Shown here: positions 11,617-21,009 of the stretch, piece after piece
Layout of the letters: every line of letters begins with the position of its first letter
Position numbering within the stretch: the stretch's first letter is position 1
Source of the DNA: Rhineura floridana
Lineage: Eukaryota; Chordata; Lepidosauria; Squamata; Rhineuridae
Direction of reading: 5' to 3'
Length of the DNA: 64,000 nt
Assembly (NCBI RefSeq): GCF_030035675.1
Contig: NC_084482.1
Coordinates: 219,193,943-219,257,942 of the forward strand
The notes under the pieces: model-generated
Seen by the model: only the letters and a program-made list of their open reading frames with translations
Told to the model about the DNA's origin: nothing
Database searches by the model: none
Made by a program: the position numbers and the translations under genes

Positions 11617-11830
11617 GATGCTTGTGTGTGCCAATGTGTGTGTTTGTGGCAGGCTTTTACCCTGCACGGAGATCACTGAGACTTAAGACTTAGTAAAATA
11701 AGAAAAGCTATTTCATTTATAGAAATACATTGTAGATAGGAAAGGCATACCTAGTTCTAAGTAACTAACTTGGAGGCGCAACACCCAGGTTTGGGAGTTG
11801 CCCTCACTGCCCCTTCTTCATGTGTACTGG
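11617..11830. repeat. Unclassified interspersed repeat, copy 1
   Basis: Matches 44715-44930 (both contain gcaggcttttaccctgca, aaaataagaaaagcta and catacctagttcta). On the complement there is an AATAAA-like signal followed by a conserved stretch, which would fit the end of an LTR, but no coding sequence supports this. Confidence 0.5.
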
Positions 11831-11929
11831 AGAGTGACAGAATAGGGCTAGAAGCAAATAGAAAGCAAAAATGGAAAGTAGGGTAACATCTAAAGAAATA
11901 CTCCCCTTTACATCTCTCCTTTCTTTCTT

Positions 11930-12005
11930 TCTGTATATATATATATTTATTTATATTTATATATATCCCGCCCTTCCTCACAGTGGGAGCCCAGGGCGGC
12001 ACTGA
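11930..12005 (-). mobile_element. L2-type 3' tail fragment
   Basis: Complement of an L2 tail after a (ta)n run: atcccgcccttcctcacagt followed by gggagcccagggcggca. Confidence 0.65.
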
Positions 12006-13250
12006 CAGTGGTTGACCTTCACTTCCTAAAAAGCAGTAATGATGAAACCCCTCAACATTGCCTATTGCAGCCTGTGCAGCTTTGGCACTGTTCATCCTAT
12101 TGAAGCTTACTTGCGCTTCTGCTTTTTGCACCTGCACATTCTTTTCTAGGCAGCAATTGTGTTGCAGCGACTGCACCACACAGCCTGAGACTTCTCTCCT
12201 CCTTGCTTTGGTCACCACATGGCAATGTCATCAAGAAAGGGCTTGCACATAAATACACAAGCCTGGGCTGTGATGAGAACAGATTAATCTCAACTCTGAA
12301 ATTCACTGTATGCGAACTGAACGGTACTTGTCTTCCTGGTCAAATGATTTTTTTTTTTTAAAAAAACCAACTCTAGGGCTACAAGCTTTAATTTTCAGCA
12401 GATTAATTAACTAAAAGGAGAGTTGATTAATCAGTGGGGCCTATTTTTATTGGTAAGAATGAGTTTTAATATGAGACACTTGTTTATTGTTTTTAGAGTA
12501 ATTTTGTGTGTTACTGTACCAGGGAATGCATGAAACAATAACAAAGATCAGCCTTGATTTTTTTTAACTGTGTGCCCTAGAGCTTCTGTATTGAATTCTT
12601 CATTGTCTTGCACTCCTTTTAATTATTATATTCTGGAAATTCTCATAGATTTGAAGTCATGGTGATAAGCAAATCAATTGAAATGTAATTGATCAGTTTA
12701 TTGAAAGGGAGAGGATTAATCAGTTAAACGTTTTAATTTTACATTGCCCAGATATTCAGCTGCAATAAATGGATTTTTTTCAACAAGAGGTGATCTTCAC
12801 AGGTACCCTGCCTGGGGATGCTGTTGGAGAGAATGGGGTTTACAGGAGTTGTCTCTCTCTGGGACTGGGAATCTCTCTCTTTCTCACAGAACATGAGTTT
12901 GAGAACTGGGGGACTGAGAGGAGGAGCTGCAAGGACCCTACTTCTCACCTCATCTCTGCCAAGAACAAAAAAATCAGCCTTAAGCCATTTATTATATGCC
13001 TAATGATTTTTTATTTTTATTATTATTATTATTATTACTGAGACAGTTTTTGTCCCACATACAATTCAGTCTTGTGATTAAACAGGACAAAAATACACAT
13101 AAAAAAAGATAGAGTTCAAATAAATATACAATAAAAAGCTAGCTGGCATTTTAAAAGGCAGGAGTGCTCTGTCTGGATAAATACAGCACACAGGTATGCA
13201 TGGGGACAAGGGGGAGAGTTCAAAAAGGGGGGGAAGGAAGAGAAGTAGGC
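12006..13250. other. hAT non-coding interior, no gene recognised
   Basis: AT-rich stretch between the BED exon and the candidate first exon, presumably intron of the transposase gene. It holds an ATT microsatellite near 13018-13037 and no convincing coding sequence. Confidence 0.4.
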
Positions 13251-13366
13251 CAGAGCTTGGAAAAGTTACTTTTTTGAACTACAGCTCCCATCAGCCTAAT
13301 CCAGTGGCCATGTTGCCTAGGGCTGATGGGAGTTGTAGTTCAAAAAAGTAACTTTTCCAAGCTCTG
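13251..13366. mobile_element. hAT MITE (116 bp palindrome)
   Basis: Ends cagagcttggaaaagttact and its complement; body holds aactacagctcccatcagcc and its complement. Flanked by the 8-bp repeat agtaggcc (13244-13251 and 13367-13374). Third copy of this MITE in the window and the second inside the hAT. Confidence 0.9.
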
Positions 13367-13501
13367 AGTAGGCCGAAGTTTCAGAAGTGCCTTGTGATTG
13401 ATGGAGGGGGCGGCAGCGAGGCAAGGAGAGGCAGTGGGGGGGCAGAAGGTGCAGCGGGGGGGCACACACACACACACACAAATCATCGTCACTCACCTCC
13501 A

Positions 13502-13634
13502 CAGCTCTTCGCCATTCTGCTGCTGCCTTCTCCTCCATTGTCCTTGCCCTGGCTTTTTCCTCCGGCGTCCATTTTTTCCTCTCAGACGCTAGCAGGCCCT
13601 GCCTATTCACCTCTTCCCTCATGCCTCCTAACAC
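13502..13634 (-). CDS. Candidate first exon of the hAT transposase
   Basis: Minus-strand open stretch starting MLGGMREEVNRQG and rich in charged residues (KKWTPEEKARARTMEEKAA), followed by a strong donor, GAG|gtgagt. It lies upstream of the BED exon in the right orientation. The donor is phase 0 while the next acceptor at 10764 needs phase 1, so either an exon is missed or an indel has occurred. Tentative. Confidence 0.4.
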
Positions 13635-13887
13635 AGATCACGAGGGAAGAGACAGTCTGCGCAGAGGTCCAATCAGTGTGAGGGACATGTCTTGCTGACT
13701 TCCCCTTGTTCCCGCCCCCAAGTAACGTCCAACCTAACGTGGAAACGTTAAAGTTGCAGCTGAAAAGTAGGGAAATTACTAGTCATTCCGTTACTTGCCA
13801 AATGTAATGGAGTTACCCACTCGTTATTTAAAATTGTAACGAATTACAAGTAACTTGTTAAAAATAACGAGTTACTTCCAAGCTCTG

Positions 13888-13989
13888 GGCAAACAAAGTG
13901 CTAAAATCACTTTAAAACATCATAAAAACAGATCTTAAAATACATTAATACAAAACAGCATTAAAAACATTTTAAAAAAAACAACTTTA
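13888..13989 (-). mobile_element. L2 LINE (segment 2 of 3)
   Basis: A-rich L2 3' UTR on the complement (aaatcactttaaaacatcat, the same phrase as in 43555-43580). Bounded by the hAT on the left and the L1-type retroposon on the right. Confidence 0.8.
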
Positions 13990-14782
13990 GGACTTCCGGG
14001 AAGGGTGACTTCGCTTGTGCCTGCTTTTCGAGACGAGCTCTCGTCTCAGAAGAAGTTTTTTCAGCGTAAATCAGTCAGAACATTCTTTTTGACTGATGAA
14101 GATTTTCTCTCGGGAAGGGAGAAACATAGAGATTAACCATAAAAGCCTGTTTTTGTTAGGGAGGACTGGATCTCATTAATTTATGAGAGAAGGTTCAGCC
14201 AGCAATGCCGGAGGACGTCCATCACGCTCTAGCTGAATAAACGACACGTTTATCTTTTCTTTAAAGAAGAACGGACTTAAACAAGCAAGCACCCTTCTTT
14301 CTATATATTTTTTTTCATTTGGTTTAAATCGTTGCTGCAAAAAGAGATTTGTCACTGAATCAGCTATAAAGATCTTCTGGGTGAGTTAAAAATTCTCTCC
14401 TTTATTCACGAAACTAAGGAGGAAAGAAATTGAAAAAGCCTATCTTAGTTTTTATTGCAAAAAGCTGGCCTGGAAGTGCATTTTGAAGATATAAACGGAA
14501 GAGGGATTTCTATTTCGAGGAGGGGAAAAAAATAAATAAATTTGATTTATGAACTTTGGAGCATTATATGTTTGGGATTATTTTCTTTTTTGGTCTATTT
14601 CATTTTGACGAACCTACTTGTTCACGACGCCACTAACTCTTTTGAAGCTGGGAACTAAATTTGTTTTGTATTCCTCAACATAAGAGATAAGGCAGGCTGT
14701 ACTGTCTACATTGTGACTTCATTGAGCCTGGAATATTAACCCAATTGTGACTGAAATAATTTTTGTTTTTGTGATTCTAAGA

Positions 14783-15361
14783 ATGGCAATCAGGAAAGGG
14801 GCTGAGACCATGGAAGAAATCATGTTTCAGAAAATAATGGATGAGATTGAGATAACGAAACAAACCCTGAGACAGGGTAGACAGAAGATGAAAAATGAAT
14901 TTAGCAAAATGATGCAGAAGTTTAAAGAAATAGTGGATTCTGTGAGAGAGGCTCTGGAGACTGGAACAAATGTAGAATTGGAAAAAGATCTGGAGTCTAT
15001 GGATACAAGAAACAAAGCTTACTGTTTGGAACTTAACGTTGTCTCTGAAGAAATCAATGAAGATAATAGAGATAAAGTTATCAATGTCTTGGATAATTTT
15101 TTGGACTGGAATGATGTGATGGAGTTTGACATAGAAAAAATCTATGGAATTGGCTACAGATATAGGACAATGGAAAAATTCTTAAGAGATGAGCCAGTGC
15201 ATTTTGTAAAAAAGAAGAGTAGAGATGTGACTTTACAACAATATCTCAGCAACATATTCAGAATTGATGGCAAGAAAAGATTTGTGATGAGGGAGATTCC
15301 CATCAGACTTTTATTATATGACTATGGCTATGACAGCAAGATTAATATGGGATACTGGTAA
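14783..15361 (+). CDS. L1-type ORF1-like protein of copy A (192 aa)
   Basis: I take the ATG at 14783 because the match to copy B begins there (MAIRKGAE against MAIKKVAE); the frame is open further upstream. Residues about 15-75 are rich in Glu/Lys with a heptad-like look (a likely coiled coil). The middle, YCLELNVVSEEINEDNRDKV, would fit the RRM-like part, and VHFVKKKSRDVTLQQYLSN with KRFVMREIPIRLL fits the C-terminal domain of L1 ORF1 proteins. Such proteins bind the element RNA. L1 ORF1p is usually over 300 aa, so this is short. Assignment to L1 is by pattern only. Confidence 0.65.
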   Translation: MAIRKGAETMEEIMFQKIMDEIEITKQTLRQGRQKMKNEFSKMMQKFKEIVDSVREALETGTNVELEKDLESMDTRNKAYCLELNVVSEEINEDNRDKVINVLDNFLDWNDVMEFDIEKIYGIGYRYRTMEKFLRDEPVHFVKKKSRDVTLQQYLSNIFRIDGKKRFVMREIPIRLLLYDYGYDSKINMGYW

Positions 15362-15569
15362 TGGAAGAATGGATACTGAAAATACTGGACTGAACAAGAC
15401 TATTGAAGATGGAAGACGGAATCAATATTGATATTGGAAGAATGGCTATTGAAATCATTGGATCAAACTGGTTTGACGAGATGGATTTTATTTGGACTAT
15501 GGCTATGATAACAAGATTATTATGGGATACTGATAATGGAAGAATGGCTATTGAAATTATTGGACTTAA

Positions 15570-17508
15570 CTTCCGGGAAGGGTGACTTCGCTTGTGCCTG
15601 CTTTTGGGATGGGCTCCCACCTCAAAAGAAGCTTATTCAGATATAAATCAGTCAGAACATTTTTTTTTTTGACTGATGAAATTTCTCCCGGGCAGGGAGA
15701 AACGTAGAGATCAACCTCAAAAGCCTGTTTTTGTTGGGAGGACTGGATTTCATTAATTTATGAGATAAGGTCCAGCCAACAATGCCGGACGGACTTTCTA
15801 ACAAGCTCTATCTGCTTAAGCGATACATTTATCTTTTCTTTAAAGAGAGAACGGACTAACAGGCAAGCACCCTTCTTTCTATTATTTTTTTTTACTTGGT
15901 TTAAATTGTTACAGCAAAAGGAGATTTGTCAGATTGATCGGCTTTGGACAACTTCTGGGTGAGATATAACTCTTTTCTGTTATTCACGAAATTAACAGCT
16001 TATCTCTGTTTCTGTCGCAAAAAGCTGTCCTGGAAGTGCATTCTAAAGATAATAAACAGAAGAGGGATTTCTATTCCTGATTTCTACTCCGAGGAATATT
16101 ATATTGTCTGGGACTATTCTCTTTTTTGGTCTATCTTATTTTGACGAATCTGCTTCTTCACGACGCCACTAACTGTTTTGATGCTGGGAACTAAATTTGT
16201 TTTGCATTCTTGAACATAGAGAGATAAGGCAGGTTGCTCTGTTTATACTGTGATGTCATCAAGCCTGGAATATTAACCCAATTGTTGCTGAAATAAGAAG
16301 TGGTTCTTCTTTATTTTTGTTTTGCTTTGTTTTCGTGGTTTTAAAAATGGCAATCAAGAAAGTGGCTGAGAATCTGGAAGTAACTATGTTTCAGAAAATA
16401 ATGGATGAGATTGAGATAACGAAACAAACCCTGCGACAGGGCAGTAAGGAGCTGAAAATTGAACTGAGCAAAATGACGCAGGAGCTTAAAGAAATAGGGG
16501 ATCCTGTGAGAGAGGAGAATGAGATCAGAGATGAGAAAAGAAAAAATAAAGGGAAGATACAAGCCCTGGAGATTGGAACAAATGTGGAATTGGAAAAAGA
16601 TCTGGAGTTTATGGATATTAGAAATAAAATCTACTGTTTGGAATTTAACGTTATCTCTGAAGAAATTAATGAAGATATTAGAGATAAAGTTATCAATGGC
16701 TTGGATAATCTTCTGGACTGGAATGATGTGATGGAGCTTGATATAGAGAAAATCTATGGAATTAACTGCAGCCATGTGACAATGGAAAAACTCTTAAGAG
16801 ATGAGCCAGTGCATTTTGTAAAAAAGAAGAACACAGATATGACTTTACAACAGTATTTCAGCAACTTATTCAGAATGGATGGCAAGAAAATATTTGGGAT
16901 AGAGGAAATTCCCATCAGACTCTTATTATATGACTATGGTTACAACAGCAAGATTATTATGGAATACTGATAATGGAAGATTGGACACTGAAATTACTGG
17001 ACTTAACAGGACTATTGAAGATGGAAGATGGAACTAATAGGGATAATGGAATAATGGCTATTGAAATTATTGGACCTAACAGATTCTGATGAGATGGATT
17101 AATCGAAATGTTTATTTGGACTATGGTTATGACAATAAGATTATTATAATTATTAACGAGATGGATTAATTGACATGTTTATTTGGAGAAAAATTGATAG
17201 ATATATTTCTTAAAGAATTGAAACCTCTCTTTGACTTTTTGTGGAAAGAATAAAGTAATGTTTATGAGATTTGATGATTAATTAAGATAACTACTGGAGG
17301 AAAGTGATTTTATAATATGATTTAAGAGACAGGATTGTTATATATTGTAGATCTATAACTGATTTGATATGTGACAAATGGGAAGTCAACATTTTATTTT
17401 TTTTGTTTAATCATTTTTGTTTTGTTTTGTTTTTTGTCTTTGAATGTTTTATGATTTTGTTTTCTATGTTTTATGAAAATTTGAATAAAAATTATTGTAA
17501 AAAAAAAA
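15570..17508 (+). mobile_element. ORF1-only L1-type retroposon, copy B
   Basis: Starts cttccgggaagggtgacttc like copy A, ends gaataaaaattattg plus poly(A). The 17-bp duplication gaaattattggacttaa at 15553-15569 and 17509-17525 shows insertion into the 3' UTR of copy A. Length 1,939 bp and apparently full length: 5' UTR, one ORF, 3' UTR. Confidence 0.88.
16347..16970 (+). CDS. L1-type ORF1-like protein of copy B (207 aa)
   Basis: Same protein as in copy A with an extra charged segment near residues 60-75 (EENEIRDEKRKNKGK), probably the ancestral longer coiled coil. Conserved blocks: MFQKIMDEIEITKQTLRQG, DLEFMDIRNKIYCLEFNVIS, DEPVHFVKKKNTDMTLQQYF, EEIPIRLLLYDYGY. Intact frame. It lacks any enzyme domain; the predicted role is RNA binding and nucleoprotein assembly. 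Confidence 0.68.
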   Translation: MAIKKVAENLEVTMFQKIMDEIEITKQTLRQGSKELKIELSKMTQELKEIGDPVREENEIRDEKRKNKGKIQALEIGTNVELEKDLEFMDIRNKIYCLEFNVISEEINEDIRDKVINGLDNLLDWNDVMELDIEKIYGINCSHVTMEKLLRDEPVHFVKKKNTDMTLQQYFSNLFRMDGKKIFGIEEIPIRLLLYDYGYNSKIIMEY

Positions 17509-17974
17509 GAAATTATTGGACTTAATAGGATTATCGATAATGGAAGAATGGTTACTGAAATTATTGGACTTAATAGGATTATTGAAGATGGAAGATGGAA
17601 TTAATATTGATAATGGAAAAATGGCTATTGAAATTATTGGACCTAGTGGATTTGAATGAGATGGATTGGTCGACATGTTTATCTGGAGAAAAATTGAAAG
17701 ATATATCTTCCAAGGAATTGAAATCTCTCTTTGACTTTTTGTGGGAAGAATAAAGTAATGTTTATGAGATTTGATGATTAGTTAAGATAGCTACTGGAGG
17801 AAAGTGATTTTATAACATAATTTAAGAGACAGGATTGTTAAATATTGTAGACTTATAGCTGATCTGCAATAAATCGGAAGTCAACATTTTATTTTATTGT
17901 TTAATAATTTTTGTTTTGTTTTGTTTTTTGTCTTTAAAACTTTGAATAAAAATTAATGAAAAAAAACAACTTTA

Positions 17975-19690
17975 AAAAAGGGTTAAAAACATTATTAAAA
18001 ACATATTAAGCAATTCTAACACAGACACAGACTGGGATAGGTCTCAACTTAAAAGGCTTGTTGAAAGAGGAAAGTCTTCAAAAGGCACCAAAAAGATAGC
18101 AAAGATGGTGCCTGTCTAATATTCGAAGGCAGGGAATTCCACAGGGTAGGTGCTGTGCATTACAATAATCTAGCCTAGAGGTTACCAGTGTGTGGTCAGG
18201 CTATCTCATGGCTGCAGCTGTCTCACCAGCCAAAGCTGGTAAAAGGCAGTCCTGGCCACTGAGGTCACGTGAGCCTCTAGCGACAAAGGTGGATCCAGGA
18301 GCACCCCCAGGCTACGGACCTGCTCTTTCAAAGGGAGTACAACCCTGTTCAAAGCAGCCACCTGACCAATTATCCAAACTCAGGAACCACCAACCCACAG
18401 CGCCTCTGTCTTGCTAGCATTCAGACTCAGTTTATTGGCTCTCATCCAGCTCACCACCGAGTCCAGGCAACGGTCCAGGGCTTACACGGCCTCTCCCAAT
18501 TCAGATGTTACGGAGAAATAGAGCTGGGTATCATCAGCATACTGCTGATGTTAAACAGCATGGGGGACAAGATGGTACCCTGCAGCATCCCACAGCACAG
18601 CTGCCAGGGGGCTGAAAGACAGTCACCCAATGCTATTCTCTGAGAGCGACCCTGGAGATAGGATCAGAACCACTGTAAAACAATGCCTCCAATAACCACC
18701 TCGCCAAGTGGGCCCAGAAGGATGTCATGGTCAATGGTATCAAAAACCACTGAGAGATCAAGTAGATATAACAGGGTCTCTCTCCCCCTGTCCTTTTCCT
18801 GATAGATAATCTGTTTCATCCAAGAGTGCTTGCAGTTGCTGTGCCACAAATCTCTCAATCACCTAACCTAAGAAGGGGGTGTTTGCAACCGGTTGGTAGT
18901 TGTCACAAACCAGTGGGTCCAGGGTGGGCATTTTCAGGAGTGGTCGGATCACCGCCTCTTTCAAGGCAGCTGGAACCACTCCCTCCCACAATGATGCATT
19001 GTCCACACCCTGGATCCACTCGGTCAGACCCCCTCCGCAAGCTTTAATAAGCCAAGAAGGGCAAGGGTCAAGAGGACACATTGCTGGTCGTATCATTGCA
19101 AGCACCTTGTCCATGTCATCAGGCCGCATCAACTGAAAGCGTTCCCAAGAAGTTGCAGCAGATGTTGCACTGAACACCTCATTGGGGACTACAGTAGATG
19201 TGGATGAGGCATCAAGATTGCTACGGAGATGAGCAACTTTACCCTCAAAGTGCCTTGCAAACAATTCACAGTGGGTCTCCGAAGGGTCTAAGACTCCATT
19301 TCCTGGAGTTGATGTCAACAGACCCCTGAGAATACAGAAAAGCTCCACTGGATGGCTACTTGAGGATGCTATGGAGGCAGAGAAGTGGGCCTTCTTCGCT
19401 GCCCTCACCGCCACACATTAGGCAAGGTTATGATGTTTTACTCATGCCCGATCAGCTTCACAGCACATCTTCCGCCACTTATGCTCTACCCGTCGTCCAG
19501 CCTGTTTCATTGCCCTTAGCTCACTGGTGTACCAAGGTGCAAGCCGGGCTCCACAATGCTGCAGAGGGTGCTCGGGGGCAACCGTGTCAAGAGCCCAATG
19601 TGCCTCGCTGTTCCACAGCGTGACAAGGGCTTCAACAGGGTCACCTGCTCTATCTATAAATTTTTGGTTGATGAACCTCAAACAAACTAA
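17975..19690 (-). mobile_element. L2 LINE (segment 3 of 3, RT and endonuclease remnants)
   Basis: On the minus strand 18863-19414 reads L2-like sequence just N-terminal to the RT fingers (MRPDDMDKVLAMIRPAMCPL, LDPCPSWLIKACGGG, VIRPLLKMPTLDPLVCDNYQ). 19442-19690 reads the preceding linker (RFINQKFIDRAGDPVEAL). The RT and 3' UTR follow down to 17975. Several frameshifts; 5'-truncated near 19690. Confidence 0.88.
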
Positions 19691-20785
19691 ATGTAAGGAC
19701 AAGAATTCAGCAGTGGTTCAGGTTTCAACTTTCAAAACTTATTTATTTACTTCATACAGCAGAAATTAAATTCAACCGCACAAGCTAAGTACTGGGCAGG
19801 GGAGATTTAGTTATGTTTCAAAGTATTAATTTTCATCACATATAACTTTACACAAAGTTCACACAATGTTTATGAACAAAACTCCGAATCACATACAAAA
19901 CTATGTAACATTTAATCACACCTACAGTCCCATCAAAATGTATATATAAATAAAATAAATAAAAATCAAGAGAAAATACTGTAAAAAAATCAGATTGGAA
20001 GGTTTAGTTGACTGTCCTGAGACAGTTAGCTTGAGGCAAAACACCAACATGACGGACAATTACCTGCTTCATTTACATTTGATTTTTTTAAAAAATAAAC
20101 CACAGACCATCAGTACAAAGAATGAAAACAATAATGTTAGTTTTTTGCTTGTTTTTGTTTTCTCGGCAATGGAAAAGGTCAAAATGGTAAAAGCAGAAGA
20201 TAACGGAAAATGAACTAACAGGAATGGTACCGGCACAGCAAGTAACGTACATCCCTAGTTGCAAGGCTCTTCTAATGCTCTTGTCAGCAAAGTTCAGGCC
20301 AAACTCATCATCCTTTGACCCATATCAAACTTTGGAGCCACATCTGTGGTTTTCAACAAACATGTTTTTCCTCAGTTCTACACCTACCCCGGAGCCACGA
20401 AGAGATTCCAGAATGTTGTGGAGATCAGACTTATTCCCCTTCTAATTGTCAAAATCATAGTTATTTAGTCTCACCAAAGCTCAAGAGATATTTCTGGAGA
20501 TTGCCAAAACATCATTGAATTCATTTATTTCACTGGACCTGAGGGGGGGGGAAGGTGCACAGAATATCTCCTGTGTCAGAGACAAACTGAGTGAAAATTT
20601 AGAACAGGAGAAGCTGGGTGATATGCTTGCATGAGATTAATGCCTCTGTGGCCATAGCTGAACACTCCCCATATTGGTAAATCTGCTGCAGGTTTGGCCT
20701 TGTAGGAGTTTTTGCCTTCTTCTGCTTAGCTGGCTCTGGAGCGGAGAGGTGCCCTCACAAGAGAGGTAGAGGAGGCAGAGCCGGC
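19691..20785. other. Upstream flank of the V2R gene
   Basis: AT-rich, with no recognised repeat or gene. It should hold the V2R promoter and 5' UTR, but I cannot point to a specific promoter element. Confidence 0.4.
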
Positions 20786-21009
20786 ATGAGATCCCTGCTG
20801 CTTCTGTTGCTGCTTCTGCTGATAATACCCCATGGAATCTGTGGGGTGCTGAAGGCAAAATGCCCCTTGAATCTGATCAGGGAAGAAAATGATGCACAGA
20901 AATATTACCGGCCTGGAGACTTCCTCATTGGCGGGATCATCTCTCCAAGCTATTCTTCTGGCCAACAACCATACCCCTTTACCCAGACACCATCAACCAG
21001 TCTTAAGAG
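20786..21009 (+). CDS. V2R exon 1
   Basis: Start ATG at 20786 followed by a hydrophobic leader of leucines, then [10 protein letters not shown] and [12 protein letters not shown], typical of the V2R N terminus. Donor ag|gtaagt at 21010. Ends in phase 2. Confidence 0.93.

Larger units (their letters stand above)
4882..13887 (-). mobile_element. hAT DNA transposon, full length with nested insertions
   Basis: Both ends begin cagagcttggaag when read inwards, with subterminal runs rich in gtaatta/gttacttgtaa motifs. The target duplication is a perfect 8 bp, ggcaaaca, at 4874-4881 and 13888-13895. A minus-strand transposase in several exons lies inside. Later insertions within it are a MITE at 5407-5507, a CR1 at 7320-10147, a Sauria SINE at 10985-11115, an unclassified repeat at 11617-11830, an L2-tail fragment at 11930-12005 and a MITE at 13251-13366. 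The target was an old L2. Confidence 0.92.
13990..17958 (+). mobile_element. ORF1-only L1-type retroposon, copy A (interrupted by copy B)
   Basis: Begins ggacttccgggaagggtgac, has a 5' UTR of about 790 bp, one ORF (14783-15361), then a 3' region ending in aataaaaattaatg and poly(A). A 16-bp duplication (aaaaaaaacaacttta; 13974-13989 and 17959-17974) flanks it. Copy B is inserted at 15569/17509. Without copy B it is about 2.0 kb. There is no endonuclease or RT, so it must be moved by another LINE. The structure (L1-like ORF1p, poly(A), long TSD) parallels mammalian HAL1 elements. Confidence 0.85.
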
